A stretch of 64,000 bases of DNA from assembly GCA_045110335.1 (NCBI GenBank), contig JBGCGB010000007.1, positions 61,020 to 125,019 on the forward strand, written 5' to 3'. Every line of letters begins with the position of its first letter. Within the stretch, counting starts at the first letter, position 1. The DNA comes from CALBPI01 sp045110335 (lineage in GTDB: Bacteria; Pseudomonadota; Gammaproteobacteria; Steroidobacterales; Woeseiaceae). Of this stretch, positions 17,659 through 26,897 are shown in pieces. The position numbers and the translations under genes are program-made. The notes beneath the pieces were generated by a model, which was given only the letters and a program-made list of their open reading frames with translations, searched no databases and was not told where the DNA came from.

Positions 17659-18699
17659 ATGAAACCGCCAATTTCCGACAAACCACTCAGCTACAAAGAC
17701 GCCGGCGTCGATATCGACGCGGGCTCTGAACTCGTCGACCGTATCGGCTCACACGTCAAAAAAACCCATCGACCCGGTGTGATGACCGGCCTTGGGGGAT
17801 TTGGTGGCCTGTTCTCGCTGGACCTCGAACGATTCCCGGACCCGGTACTAGTCTCTGGGACGGATGGTGTCGGCACCAAACTGTTGTTAGCGCGACAGAT
17901 GCAGCGTCACGACACGATCGGCATCGATCTGGTTGCGATGTGTGTCAACGACATTGTAGTGACCGGCGCCGAACCGCTCTTTTTTCTCGATTATTTCGCG
18001 ACCGGCGCATTGGACGTCGGTGCCGCGGAAGAAGTCGTCGCCGGTATCGCTAATGGCTGTGTAGCGGCGGGCTGCGCGCTCATCGGGGGTGAAACGGCCG
18101 AAATGCCCGGCATGTATGGCGCCGGTGAATATGACCTGGCTGGCTTTTCAGTCGGCGCTGTGAGTCGACCGAACATTATCGATGGTAGTTCTATTGAAAC
18201 TGGCGACGCCATGATCGGGATCGCGTCTAGTGGCCCGCATTCCAATGGCTACTCATTGATTCGTCGAGTGCTGGAACGCGCCGACGAGCCGCTAGACTTG
18301 CAGGTGGGCGATCAGACGTTAGGTGAGGCATTGCTCGCACCCACAAGAATTTACGTCAAACCGTTGCTCGAATTGCAAAATGTCATCAAGGTGAAAGGTC
18401 TAGCGCATATCACCGGCGGCGGTTTAACCGAGAACATCCCGCGAGTCTTACCGAAGGGTTTGTCAGCGTCGCTAAATCTAGGTAGCTGGCCGATGCTACC
18501 GGTATTCGATTGGCTACAATCACGTGGCAACATCGAAGACAGCGAAATGCGACGAACGTTCAATGCCGGCATTGGCATGGTGGTGGTTGTCGATCAAAAG
18601 GACGCTGAAGAAACGCTGAATTGCCTGAAAAACTGCGGCGAAACAGCCTTTGTCATTGGCGAAATCACAGCCGACGCTGCCGGCGTCGTGTATCGCTAG
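17659..18699 (+). CDS. purM: Phosphoribosylformylglycinamidine cyclo-ligase
   Basis: A 346-residue AIR synthetase of standard length, making aminoimidazole ribonucleotide in purine synthesis. Conserved stretches include LSYKDAGVDIDAG, a Gly-rich GLGGFGGLF loop, SGTDGVGTKLLLA and ALIGGETAEMPGMY. It is divergent from the DUF2066 gene and is followed after 3 bp by purN, the usual gammaproteobacterial purMN pair. No Shine-Dalgarno is visible; the extended -10 just upstream suggests a leaderless start. Confidence 0.96.
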   Translation: MKPPISDKPLSYKDAGVDIDAGSELVDRIGSHVKKTHRPGVMTGLGGFGGLFSLDLERFPDPVLVSGTDGVGTKLLLARQMQRHDTIGIDLVAMCVNDIVVTGAEPLFFLDYFATGALDVGAAEEVVAGIANGCVAAGCALIGGETAEMPGMYGAGEYDLAGFSVGAVSRPNIIDGSSIETGDAMIGIASSGPHSNGYSLIRRVLERADEPLDLQVGDQTLGEALLAPTRIYVKPLLELQNVIKVKGLAHITGGGLTENIPRVLPKGLSASLNLGSWPMLPVFDWLQSRGNIEDSEMRRTFNAGIGMVVVVDQKDAEETLNCLKNCGETAFVIGEITADAAGVVYR

Positions 18700-18702
18700 A
18701 CC

Positions 18703-19359
18703 ATGCGACCGCCCAGCAGAACGATCATTCTGGCCTCGGGCTCTGGCAGCAACTTTCAAGCACTGCTGGACGACAACCGACAGACACAGGCGTTAGAGAT
18801 TGTAGGCCTGATTTCGGACAATCCCGAGGCGTTTGCTTTACGCCGTGCGGCCGAAGCCAACATCCCTACGAGAACGGTTGCCTTCGATAAGACGCAGCCT
18901 CGTGACCACTTTGATGAGGCATTAGCGAAAACGGTGAGCGCGTTCGCACCCGAACTGATCATTCTCGCCGGTTTCATGCGCATTATTGCGGCGCCACTGG
19001 TCGCCGCTTACGAAGGCCGTATGCTAAACATTCATCCCGCATTGCTACCACGCTACAAAGGGCTCAATACCCACCAGCGATGTCTGGATAATCGAGATTC
19101 TTTGCATGGCACTACCGTGCACTTCGTAACGGCCGCACTCGATGACGGACCCGCGGTAATACAGGCACGGCTAGCCGTGGCCCCGGGAGAAACTGCGGAC
19201 GGTCTTTCAGCCCGCGTTCAGGCAATGGAGTATAAGATTTACCCGTTAGCTGCCCGGTGGTTTGCGGAAGGACGGCTGTCCATGCACGACGGACACGCGA
19301 TACTCGACAATCAACCACTGGCCAGTCCTATCATCATGACCGAAGAGGATCTTGAATGA
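18703..19359 (+). CDS. purN: Phosphoribosylglycinamide formyltransferase
   Basis: A 218-residue GART enzyme that transfers a formyl group from 10-formyl-tetrahydrofolate to glycinamide ribonucleotide. The phosphate loop is ASGSGSNFQALL; the catalytic set is seen as NIHPALLPRYKG (Asn and His) and a downstream D-D-G-P motif (LDDGPAVIQ). It begins 3 bp after purM and its stop overlaps the DUF3108 start, so the three are one operon. Confidence 0.95.
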   Translation: MRPPSRTIILASGSGSNFQALLDDNRQTQALEIVGLISDNPEAFALRRAAEANIPTRTVAFDKTQPRDHFDEALAKTVSAFAPELIILAGFMRIIAAPLVAAYEGRMLNIHPALLPRYKGLNTHQRCLDNRDSLHGTTVHFVTAALDDGPAVIQARLAVAPGETADGLSARVQAMEYKIYPLAARWFAEGRLSMHDGHAILDNQPLASPIIMTEEDLE

Positions 19360-20261
19360 TGAAACATGCGCTGGCTTCGCTATGTTTTCTGACGGTGACG
19401 CAAGCATTGGCGGCGGATAAGCCACGGCCTGCGCTTGAGCATACAACGGCGGTGATTGTTGAAGAAACGCGCGCCGTCGAAACGCAAGATGAGACGGCAA
19501 TCACGCCAACGGTCATTGGGCAACCCGACGTGGACGGCAACGAAACGCCGGACGTTGAACTCACAACGCCGGCGGCACCCGCATCCCCACCACGCCTGTT
19601 TGAGGCAGTCTATGATGCTCGGGTGTCGGTTGCACGAGGGCGAGCCACCATGCGTCTGGGACGCACACCCGACAATCAATTTATCTTTACCTCGACCAGT
19701 AAAGCGCGCGGTGCCGCACGCCTTTTTCGTCGCAAACCGATCACCGAGTGCAGTCGATTTTCGCTGGCACAAAACGGTCATTGGCAAGCCGAACGTTACC
19801 GTTACGAAGACGGCAAAAAAAACAGCACGATTGTTTTTGATTGGCTCTCCGCCACAGCAAAAGCCACGTATCGGGACGACTCAAAGACGCTCGAAATTAA
19901 GCCGGGATCGATGGATCGTTTGCTCGAGCAGCTGATCGTCAGTCGCCTGATCGTTGACCAAGCCACTATTTCACCACTCAGCATCATTGACCGTGCGGCG
20001 CTCAATACCGTGAACTATGAACTGCTCGGCAAAGCCCAGATTGATGTGCCCGCAGGGCGCTTTGAGACGGTGCGTTATCGCCGAAACCGCGAAGGTTCGA
20101 AACGCAGTTCTATTATCTGGTTTGCGCCCGCACTGGACGGCTTACCCGTGCGGATAGAGCAATATCGACTGGATGAACGACAGGCGATCGCTGAACTTGA
20201 TCGCTACAGCGACGAAGCGACGCTTCAGGCGCGCGGCACCGTGACGCCGGTTTGTCCCTGA
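19356..20261 (+). CDS. DUF3108 exported protein
   Basis: A 301-residue protein with a signal peptide (MMKHALASLCFLTVTQALA) and a Pro/Thr-rich linker to about residue 80. A DUF3108-like beta-rich domain follows, including FEAVYDARVSVARGRATMRL, CSRFSLAQNGHWQ and IWFAPALDGLPVRIEQYRL. DUF3108 proteins are periplasmic and uncharacterised; they commonly follow purN. It is coupled to purN by ATGA. The last 37 bp overlap the 3' end of the convergent dcd gene. Confidence 0.85.
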   Translation: MMKHALASLCFLTVTQALAADKPRPALEHTTAVIVEETRAVETQDETAITPTVIGQPDVDGNETPDVELTTPAAPASPPRLFEAVYDARVSVARGRATMRLGRTPDNQFIFTSTSKARGAARLFRRKPITECSRFSLAQNGHWQAERYRYEDGKKNSTIVFDWLSATAKATYRDDSKTLEIKPGSMDRLLEQLIVSRLIVDQATISPLSIIDRAALNTVNYELLGKAQIDVPAGRFETVRYRRNREGSKRSSIIWFAPALDGLPVRIEQYRLDERQAIAELDRYSDEATLQARGTVTPVCP

Positions 20262-20791
20262 TACTTGCCGCCGCGATCTTTGTAAGACACTTCGCACGCC
20301 TCGTCAGACTGAAAAAACAGCATTTGGGCGACGCCTTCATTGGCGTAAATTCTGGCGGGTAGTGGTGTCGTATTCGAAAACTCTAGCGTCACATGACCTT
20401 CCCATTCAGGCTCCAGCGGCGTGACGTTAACAATGATTCCGCAGCGCGCGTAGGTGGATTTACCCAAACAAACAGTCAGCACATCGCGCGGAATTCGAAA
20501 ATACTCAACCGTGCGTGCAAGCGCAAAAGAGTTTGGCGGGATGATACAGCTATCCACTTGCATATCAACGAAACTGTTTTCGTCAAACTGTTTCGGATCA
20601 ACGACCGCCGAATTGATATTGGTAAACACCTTGAATTCCCGCGAGCATCGCACGTCGTAGCCATAACTGGACGTTCCGTAAGACACGAGGCGGCGCCCGT
20701 CATCTTCACGAACCTGGCCTGGCTCAAACGGCTCAATCATGCCGTGATTTTCGGCCATCTCACGAATCCATCGATCTGACTTGATGCTCAT
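20225..20791 (-). CDS. dcd: dCTP deaminase
   Basis: A 188-residue trimeric enzyme that converts dCTP to dUTP for thymidylate synthesis. The family signature is clear: SSYGYDVRCSREF, then LGKSTYARCGIIVNVTPLEP and GHVTLEFSNTTPLPARIY, including the catalytic Glu. The length is standard. Its ATG shares one base with the mrp stop codon (TAATG), so the two are translationally coupled. This mrp-dcd pairing is typical of gammaproteobacteria. Confidence 0.95.
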   Translation of the reverse strand: MSIKSDRWIREMAENHGMIEPFEPGQVREDDGRRLVSYGTSSYGYDVRCSREFKVFTNINSAVVDPKQFDENSFVDMQVDSCIIPPNSFALARTVEYFRIPRDVLTVCLGKSTYARCGIIVNVTPLEPEWEGHVTLEFSNTTPLPARIYANEGVAQMLFFQSDEACEVSYKDRGGKYQGQTGVTVPRA

Positions 20792-21897
20792 TACGTATCC
20801 TCTATAACGATATTGGTAAACGCGGCGGAATAGTCGCGGCGCGATTCGGCCAATGCAAGACCCGCCGCAATGGCGACTTGTCGATAGGCCAGTGAAATAG
20901 CACTCCCGGCATCTTCGGCAACGATCGGCTTGCCGGCATCTGCCGCGACACCAATGTCCCGAATCAACGGCAGCTCACCGAGCAGTTTTACGCCCGCGTC
21001 CGCGGCAAGCTTGTCACCACCGCCCTGACCAAACAAGGACGCCTCCTCGCCGCAACCGGGGCACTGGTAAGTACTCATGTTTTCGACAATGCCAAGCACC
21101 GGCACCGAAACCTTTCGGAACATTTCCAGACCCTTGCGCGCATCACTCAACGCGACATCTTGCGGCGTCGTGACAATCAAAGCGCCAGCTACTGGCACAG
21201 ATTGACTCAGGGTGAGTTGAATATCGCCGGTGCCGGGCGGCATATCGACGATCAAATAGTCGAGGTCCTGCCATGTCGTTTGTTTCAACAATTGATTGAG
21301 CGCCGATGTGACCATTGGCCCGCGCCAGACCATCGGCGCCGCGTCGTCCACCAGAAAACCGATCGACATCACCTGCAGACCAAACGCACTTAACGGCTGC
21401 ATGGTCTTGCCATCGCTACTGACCGGCGACTGCCCGGTCAGCCCCAACATACGCGGTATGCTCGGACCATAAATATCAGCATCCAACAAACCGACGCGCG
21501 CGCCTTCCGCCTGCAACGCCAACGCCAAATTGACGGCCGTTGTAGATTTACCAACACCGCCTTTGCCGGATGCCACCGCGATCAAATTCGCGATGCCCGG
21601 CAACGGTTGCAATGAACGCTGCACACCGAACGCGGGAATCCTGGTCGAAAGCTCAATCGCCCCGATGCTTACTCCGGCGTCTACCGAATTCAATGCGTCG
21701 CGAACGCGTTCGCTTAACGCCGGCCATAGTGATTCACAAGCCAAAGGTAGCGACAAGCGGACAACTGGCTCTGGACCAGAGCCGACTTCGTCGACTACGG
21801 TTTTTAGTGCAGCAAGAGAACGCTCACTGCCGGGCATAGACACTTCTGCCAACGCGTCACGAACGACTTCTGGGGAAAGATTCGACGGCAACGTCAT
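20791..21897 (-). CDS. mrp: Iron-sulfur carrier protein Mrp/ApbC
   Basis: A 368-residue P-loop NTPase that binds and transfers iron-sulfur clusters to apoproteins. The N-terminal 95 residues are a MIP18/DUF59-like domain. The deviant Walker A GKGGVGKST is at 111-119, followed by the DADIYGPSIPRML and MPPGTGD motifs. The cluster-binding C-x2-C lies in YQCPGCGEE. The ATG at 21897 gives the normal N terminus; a further 33 open codons upstream are not family sequence. The gene is divergent from the HEAT-kinase gene. Confidence 0.93.
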   Translation of the reverse strand: MTLPSNLSPEVVRDALAEVSMPGSERSLAALKTVVDEVGSGPEPVVRLSLPLACESLWPALSERVRDALNSVDAGVSIGAIELSTRIPAFGVQRSLQPLPGIANLIAVASGKGGVGKSTTAVNLALALQAEGARVGLLDADIYGPSIPRMLGLTGQSPVSSDGKTMQPLSAFGLQVMSIGFLVDDAAPMVWRGPMVTSALNQLLKQTTWQDLDYLIVDMPPGTGDIQLTLSQSVPVAGALIVTTPQDVALSDARKGLEMFRKVSVPVLGIVENMSTYQCPGCGEEASLFGQGGGDKLAADAGVKLLGELPLIRDIGVAADAGKPIVAEDAGSAISLAYRQVAIAAGLALAESRRDYSAAFTNIVIEDT

Positions 21898-22022
21898 GCT
21901 CCTGATATGCCGAAACCGCCGGTAGTGTAACGGAATTGGGAATGGCGTCACATTTTTGCGGGTGACATAAGTCCGGTCTGTGACTTGTGTCGCCAAACGG
22001 AGTCATGTTTTGGACACCAATG

Positions 22023-22031
22023 TGGCATAAT
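22023..22031 (+). promoter_or_regulatory. Extended -10 candidate for the HEAT-kinase gene
   Basis: TGGCATAAT (TG-n plus CATAAT) lies in the 216-bp gap between mrp and the kinase. The predicted start site, near 22038, gives a leader of about 75 nt. The same nine bases occur before arsC. No good -35 hexamer is present, as expected for an extended -10 promoter. Confidence 0.4.
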
Positions 22032-22113
22032 CTCTGCTTCTCTGAGACAAGTGGCGGCGGTATCGCAGCCTACCTAAATATTTACCCAGAACAGGTCGTG
22101 ATCTTACGTCACA

Positions 22114-24507
22114 ATGAAATTTCTTAGCGCCTACAAAGCTGATCGTCTTATCGATCAATTGATGTCACAGGGGGACATCGATTCGCCGGCTTCAGAGAAG
22201 GCTGCGGAGAAACTCAAAAAACTGGGGCCGGGCGCTATCCCCCGGTTAACGGAGGCGCTCGCGAGCGCCGACAAGAAACACACGATGTTGCTGGTCGACA
22301 TCCTGAGTGAACTTGCGAACACCAAAACCCTACCCCAGTTTGTATCTGGTCTGTCTGATACAGATCAACGCGTGGTATCTGCCACCGCATGGGCACTATC
22401 CAGCAGTGCGCAGGTTGACCCCAGCGCGGTACTGAAACTTCTGGATGAAGAAGACGTCTCCACCCCCGCGGTGCTTGAGATCATCAATACCCATAAAGAT
22501 CGCGTTAGTGTGCCTGCGTTGTTGAGTAAGGCCTATGATTTAGCGCCCAACGAGCAGGCGGTGTTGTTCCGCATGTTGGGCAGTATCGTTCGGGAAGAAC
22601 AAGTGCCGGACCTACTGGCGCGACTCACCGGTAAAGACCCCATCATTCGGATGCATCTGATTGATGTCCTTGCCCGGTTCAATCGCCCGGATGTCGCTAG
22701 CGCGCTCGAAAACCAGTTGCGTAGCAACAATAAGATTATCCGCCAAGCTGCCTTAACCGCTTTGAGCAAGATGGATGGCGCTAGCAATATCAAATTAATC
22801 TGCTCATTGCTGCGCGACGAAGATGTGGATGTTCAGTCGAAAGCTGTCGATGTCGTCGTCAAGATTAACCACCCGGATACCATCAAGCATTTGATTCCGG
22901 CATTAAAGGACGAGAACGAATACGCTCGGCGTTCCGCGGTAGAAGTCCTCAATGAAATTGGCACCGCCGATTCCATTAAAGACCTACTGCAAGCCGTACG
23001 TGATGATGACTGGTGGGTTCGCGCGCGCGCCGCTGATGCGCTCGCCGAAATTGGTGGCCCGCGCGTCGTCGATGCCGTGATGAAACTCATCAAGGACGAA
23101 GACCAGGAGATCCGGCGTGCAGCCATCGAAATCCTGAATGCCACCAAAGACCCTCGCGCCTACGAGCAACTCCTCGCAGCGACCAAAGACGAAGACTGGT
23201 GGGTGCGTGAACGCGCCGTGGATGCGCTCGCCGAAATCGGTGATACCCGTGCACTGCCTACGTTAGCTTCGCTGCTAGGTCAAAACGAGAAATCAGACCC
23301 GACCGTCGTTCGGGCGCTGGGCAAACTCGGCAACATGAGTGTCGTACCTAAAATCCTGCCGATGATGGACAAAGGCGGCCGCGAAATTCGCGTCGAAGCG
23401 ATGAAAGCCGTTGCCATGCTGGTCGACGAAGGCAATGCCAAAGCGGTTCGCAACCGTCTGGAAGAAATTCAGGAAGGTGGCGATAAGCAATTGTCAGAGG
23501 CTGCCGATCTTGCCATGGAAACGCTGGAAACACGCTTCTCAGACGCCGTGCGCGAGCAAGATCGCAAAGCCGAAAAACTGTCGGAAGGCCAGGCCAAGAC
23601 GCTATTGATCAGCGGCGAAGATGCACAAAAAATTCTGGAAGAAAAAGCACCGCCAACAACCACCATCCTCGACATTTCCACACTAGAGCCTGGGGCGATG
23701 CTCGAAAATCGCTACCGTTACGTGAAACGCATCGGTAAAGGTGCTTTCGGTACGGTACTGCTGATGGAAGACACCGTGGTTGGCGAAGAACTGATTCTTA
23801 AGTTCTTGAACCCGAACGTTTCTTCAGACGAAGAGATGATGAAACGATTCGTTCATGAACTGAAATTCTCACGGAAGATCACGCACCCGAACGTCATTCG
23901 TATTTACGATTTCTTGCACATTCAGGGGAACTACGCCATTTCGATGGAGTATTTCGATTCGCACACGCTGGGTGCCGAGATTGCCGCGCAAAAACCGATG
24001 GATTTCTCCAAGGCGCTGAAATTCTCTCGGGACATCGCCACCGGTATGAGCGTGGCGCACGATGCCGGGGTCATTCATCGCGATCTGAAACCCGCCAATA
24101 TCCTGATCGATGAATCCGGCCTGCTAAAAATCGTAGATTTCGGTGTTGCCGCCGCCGCTTCAAGCGGCGATACGCAGCTGACGAAAACGGGTTACGTCAT
24201 CGGGTCACCGAAATACATGGCACCGGAGCAAATTCTCGGCAAGAAAGTCGAGGAAACGGCGGACATCTACAGTCTCGGCGTGATGCTCTACGAGATGATC
24301 ACGGGTTCGCCACCCTATACACGCGGCGACCATATGTCGGTGATGTATCAGCATGTTCAGGGCAAGGCCGCTCATTGCCAGGAACTCAATGACAAGATTC
24401 CGGACGAACTGGCGGCTATCGTCACCAAATTGATGAGTGTCGACAAAACCGAGCGGTATCAAAAAATGCTCGATGTCCGTGAGACGCTGGAAGCCCTGAA
24501 TATCTAA
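22114..24507 (+). CDS. HEAT-repeat/serine-threonine protein kinase fusion
   Basis: A 797-residue soluble protein with no signal peptide or membrane helix. Residues 20-480 are about 14 HEAT/PBS-lyase-like repeats of about 31 residues. Two near-identical blocks, DWWVRARAADALAEIG and DWWVRERAVDALAEIG, lie about 63 residues apart (near 298 and 361). A charged linker (480-530) leads to a complete Hanks-type kinase: glycine loop GKGAFGTV (about 540), Lys in LILKFL (about 562), HRDLKPANI (about 653), DFG (about 675), APE (about 703). All catalytic residues are present. The HEAT array is a likely protein-docking surface. The two PilT-type ATPase genes follow on the same strand, after 162 bp. Substrates are unknown; regulation of pilus motors is my inference. 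Confidence 0.88.
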   Translation: MKFLSAYKADRLIDQLMSQGDIDSPASEKAAEKLKKLGPGAIPRLTEALASADKKHTMLLVDILSELANTKTLPQFVSGLSDTDQRVVSATAWALSSSAQVDPSAVLKLLDEEDVSTPAVLEIINTHKDRVSVPALLSKAYDLAPNEQAVLFRMLGSIVREEQVPDLLARLTGKDPIIRMHLIDVLARFNRPDVASALENQLRSNNKIIRQAALTALSKMDGASNIKLICSLLRDEDVDVQSKAVDVVVKINHPDTIKHLIPALKDENEYARRSAVEVLNEIGTADSIKDLLQAVRDDDWWVRARAADALAEIGGPRVVDAVMKLIKDEDQEIRRAAIEILNATKDPRAYEQLLAATKDEDWWVRERAVDALAEIGDTRALPTLASLLGQNEKSDPTVVRALGKLGNMSVVPKILPMMDKGGREIRVEAMKAVAMLVDEGNAKAVRNRLEEIQEGGDKQLSEAADLAMETLETRFSDAVREQDRKAEKLSEGQAKTLLISGEDAQKILEEKAPPTTTILDISTLEPGAMLENRYRYVKRIGKGAFGTVLLMEDTVVGEELILKFLNPNVSSDEEMMKRFVHELKFSRKITHPNVIRIYDFLHIQGNYAISMEYFDSHTLGAEIAAQKPMDFSKALKFSRDIATGMSVAHDAGVIHRDLKPANILIDESGLLKIVDFGVAAAASSGDTQLTKTGYVIGSPKYMAPEQILGKKVEETADIYSLGVMLYEMITGSPPYTRGDHMSVMYQHVQGKAAHCQELNDKIPDELAAIVTKLMSVDKTERYQKMLDVRETLEALNI

Positions 24508-24669
24508 TTCGGTGATGGCCACAAACTGTGCGCCAGCTCACAATCAGCCCGCTCTCTTATCTTTCCTTGCGCCATGCACTTGCGTCATCGTGTGACCAAG
24601 GTTTCAATAGTGCTATCTTAAGCGGCGCTGGCCATTGCCAGCACGAAGAGCGAGCAGCTAGAGAACACT

Positions 24670-25764
24670 ATGGCGAGAATTGACGCATTTTTGAAACTGG
24701 GACTGGCGCAAGGTTGTTCAGATGTCCATTTGGCTGTCGGCGTGCCGCCCATGCTTCGCATGAACGGCGATCTGATGCCGATCAAGTTTCGTGAACTCGG
24801 CGGCTCCGAACTCGAAAACTATGTTGCCGAGATTCTAACGAAATCACAACAGGACACTTTCGCCAGCGGCCAGGATCTCGATTTCTCCTATGTCACCGAT
24901 GAAGGCGGCCGTTTCAGGGTCAACCTGTTTCGAAAAGAAACTGGCGTGGGCGCTGTCTTCAGAAGCATTCCGGGCGAGGTACCTACGCTCGCCTCGCTCA
25001 AGCTACCGCCGGTCATCGAAACATTTTGTGACTATCACCAAGGTATGGTGTTGGTGACCGGTGCCACCGGTACGGGTAAATCAACGACTCTTGCGGCCAT
25101 GATTAACCACCTCAACCAACACCGCGATTTGAATATCATCAGCCTCGAAGACCCCATTGAATTCGTGCACACCAGTCAGCGCAGTCAAGTGGTTCAACGC
25201 GAGCTTGGCACACACATCCCGGATTTTGCGTCGGGTGTCCGGGGCGCGATGCGCCAGGATCCGGATGTCATCCTCGTCGGCGAAATGCGCGACATGGAGA
25301 CGATTTCCATGGCGATGACGGCGGCGGAAACCGGTCACTTAGTACTCGGTACACTGCATACAACTAGTGCCGTCAAAACCATCGACCGGATCATCGACGC
25401 GCTGCCCGCCGAGCTTCGCGAACAAACCAAAAGTTTCTTGGCGCAGAGCCTGAAAGCTGTCATCACACAGGTTCTGGTCAAAACCCCGGGTGGCCAAGGC
25501 CGACGGGGTATCCATGAAATCCTCGTGAACACCAAAGCTGTCGGCAACTTGATCCTCTCTGATCAAACCCATCAGATCAACGCCCAACTCCAAACCGGCA
25601 GTGACATCGGTATGCAAACGCTCGATCAGGCCTTGTTGGCCGCCGTCAACAACGGTGAGGTCGATCCGGATGATGCGTATCGTTTTGCGAACGACAAGAA
25701 AAAGTTGTTGCGGTTCGTTGCGGACTCGAGTGTGCTGCCGAAGCTCGATGTAGCCGGCATATAG
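24670..25764 (+). CDS. pilT: PilT-family pilus retraction ATPase (first paralogue)
   Basis: A 364-residue hexameric secretion-superfamily ATPase that powers type IV pilus disassembly. An N-terminal PAS-like domain precedes the Walker A GATGTGKST (about residues 131-139), Asp box IISLEDPIEF, Walker B DPDVILVGEMRD and His box GTLHTTSAVKTIDRI. The C-terminal AIRNLIRE motif required for retraction in classical PilT is degenerate here (AVGNLILS). The C-terminal DAYRFANDKKKLLRFV is more like PilU. It is thus a PilT/PilU intermediate. The second paralogue follows after 10 bp. A weak sigma-70 promoter (GTGACC, 16 nt, TATCTT at 24592-24619) could serve the pair. Confidence 0.88.
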   Translation: MARIDAFLKLGLAQGCSDVHLAVGVPPMLRMNGDLMPIKFRELGGSELENYVAEILTKSQQDTFASGQDLDFSYVTDEGGRFRVNLFRKETGVGAVFRSIPGEVPTLASLKLPPVIETFCDYHQGMVLVTGATGTGKSTTLAAMINHLNQHRDLNIISLEDPIEFVHTSQRSQVVQRELGTHIPDFASGVRGAMRQDPDVILVGEMRDMETISMAMTAAETGHLVLGTLHTTSAVKTIDRIIDALPAELREQTKSFLAQSLKAVITQVLVKTPGGQGRRGIHEILVNTKAVGNLILSDQTHQINAQLQTGSDIGMQTLDQALLAAVNNGEVDPDDAYRFANDKKKLLRFVADSSVLPKLDVAGI

Positions 25765-25774
25765 GAGCACTAAC

Positions 25775-26857
25775 ATGACATCCGAAAATCGTGCCGTTCG
25801 CAAGATCGATAACTATCTGCAGGAAGTGCTGAAGTCCAATGCATCGGATCTTCACTTCATGAGCGGTGATCCGCCGCGCATGCGCGTGCATGGTAGCCTG
25901 CGCGAAATCAACGGCAATCGTCTGACGCAGGCGCATGTGAGTGACTGCCTGTATCAAATGATGACGCCAGCGGCACGACGCACCTTCGAAGAGAATGACA
26001 GTTGCGACTTTGCCTATGACATTCCCGGCGTTGCACGATTCCGCGTCAACGTATTACGCCAACTGAATGGCATGGGTGCGGTTTGCCGAACGATTCCAAC
26101 CAAGACCATGACACTTGATGAGCTCAGCATGCCGTCCGTGGTACGCGATCTTTGCCGGCAGCCACGGGGATTGATTCTTGTCACCGGAAAAACCGGTTCC
26201 GGCAAATCAACAACACTTGCGGCCATGATTGATGAGCTCAATACACGCTTGAAAGGCCACATCTTAACAATCGAAGACCCCATCGAATTCATCCACGAGC
26301 GTAAGGGTTGTCTGATATCGCAACGCGAAATCGGCCGCCACAGTGGCTCGTTTGCACAATCCCTGCATTCCGCTTTACGCGAAGATCCGGATGTCATCCT
26401 GGTCGGCGAGATGCGCGATCTGGAAACCATCAGCATTGCCGTCACCGCGGCGGAGATGGGGATCTTGGTGATGGGAACTCTGCACACCAACGGTGCAGCG
26501 GCAACGATTGATCGCGTCATCAATTCATTCCCATCAGAAAAGCAAAGCCAGATCCGAACGATGCTTTCAACATCGTTGCGAGGCGTTGTGTCACAGCAGC
26601 TGATTCCGAAGAAAGGTAAACCGGGTCGGGTTGCCGCGCTGGAGATCATGATTAATACACCAGCGATCAGCAATTTGATTCGCCAAGGCAAAGTAGATCA
26701 GATCGAAAATGCCATTCAAAGTGGTGGCGCGAGTGGCATGAAGACGATGGATTCAGCGATTCAGGATCTTTATGACCGCGCGTTCATCAGCGGTCGCGAA
26801 GCCTATGAAAAGGGCATCAATAAGACCAAGTTCAAGGCGATCAAAGACAACAACTAG
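25775..26857 (+). CDS. PilT/PilU-family pilus ATPase (second paralogue)
   Basis: A 360-residue paralogue of the preceding ATPase. Walker A is GKTGSGKST, the Asp box ILTIEDPIEFIHE, Walker B REDPDVILVGEMRDLETI and the His box MGTLHTNGAAATIDRV. The C-terminal motif AISNLIRQ is close to the AIRNLIRE of true PilT. By that motif this protein, not its upstream neighbour, is the more PilT-like, although in Pseudomonas the order is pilT then pilU. AGGAG lies 8 nt before the ATG. The residues after the ATPase core (DRAFISGREAYEKGINK) also follow PilT. It sits 40 bp before metG. Confidence 0.87.
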   Translation: MTSENRAVRKIDNYLQEVLKSNASDLHFMSGDPPRMRVHGSLREINGNRLTQAHVSDCLYQMMTPAARRTFEENDSCDFAYDIPGVARFRVNVLRQLNGMGAVCRTIPTKTMTLDELSMPSVVRDLCRQPRGLILVTGKTGSGKSTTLAAMIDELNTRLKGHILTIEDPIEFIHERKGCLISQREIGRHSGSFAQSLHSALREDPDVILVGEMRDLETISIAVTAAEMGILVMGTLHTNGAAATIDRVINSFPSEKQSQIRTMLSTSLRGVVSQQLIPKKGKPGRVAALEIMINTPAISNLIRQGKVDQIENAIQSGGASGMKTMDSAIQDLYDRAFISGREAYEKGINKTKFKAIKDNN

Positions 26858-26897
26858 TGCATAATATGGGTTGATTTCGAAACTTCGTTCAGCCTCT

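Noticed and set aside
22011..22026. A sigma-54-like TGG...GC pair before the HEAT-kinase gene
   Set aside because: The spacing between GG and GC is 11 nt, one more than the required 10, so it would not be functional.
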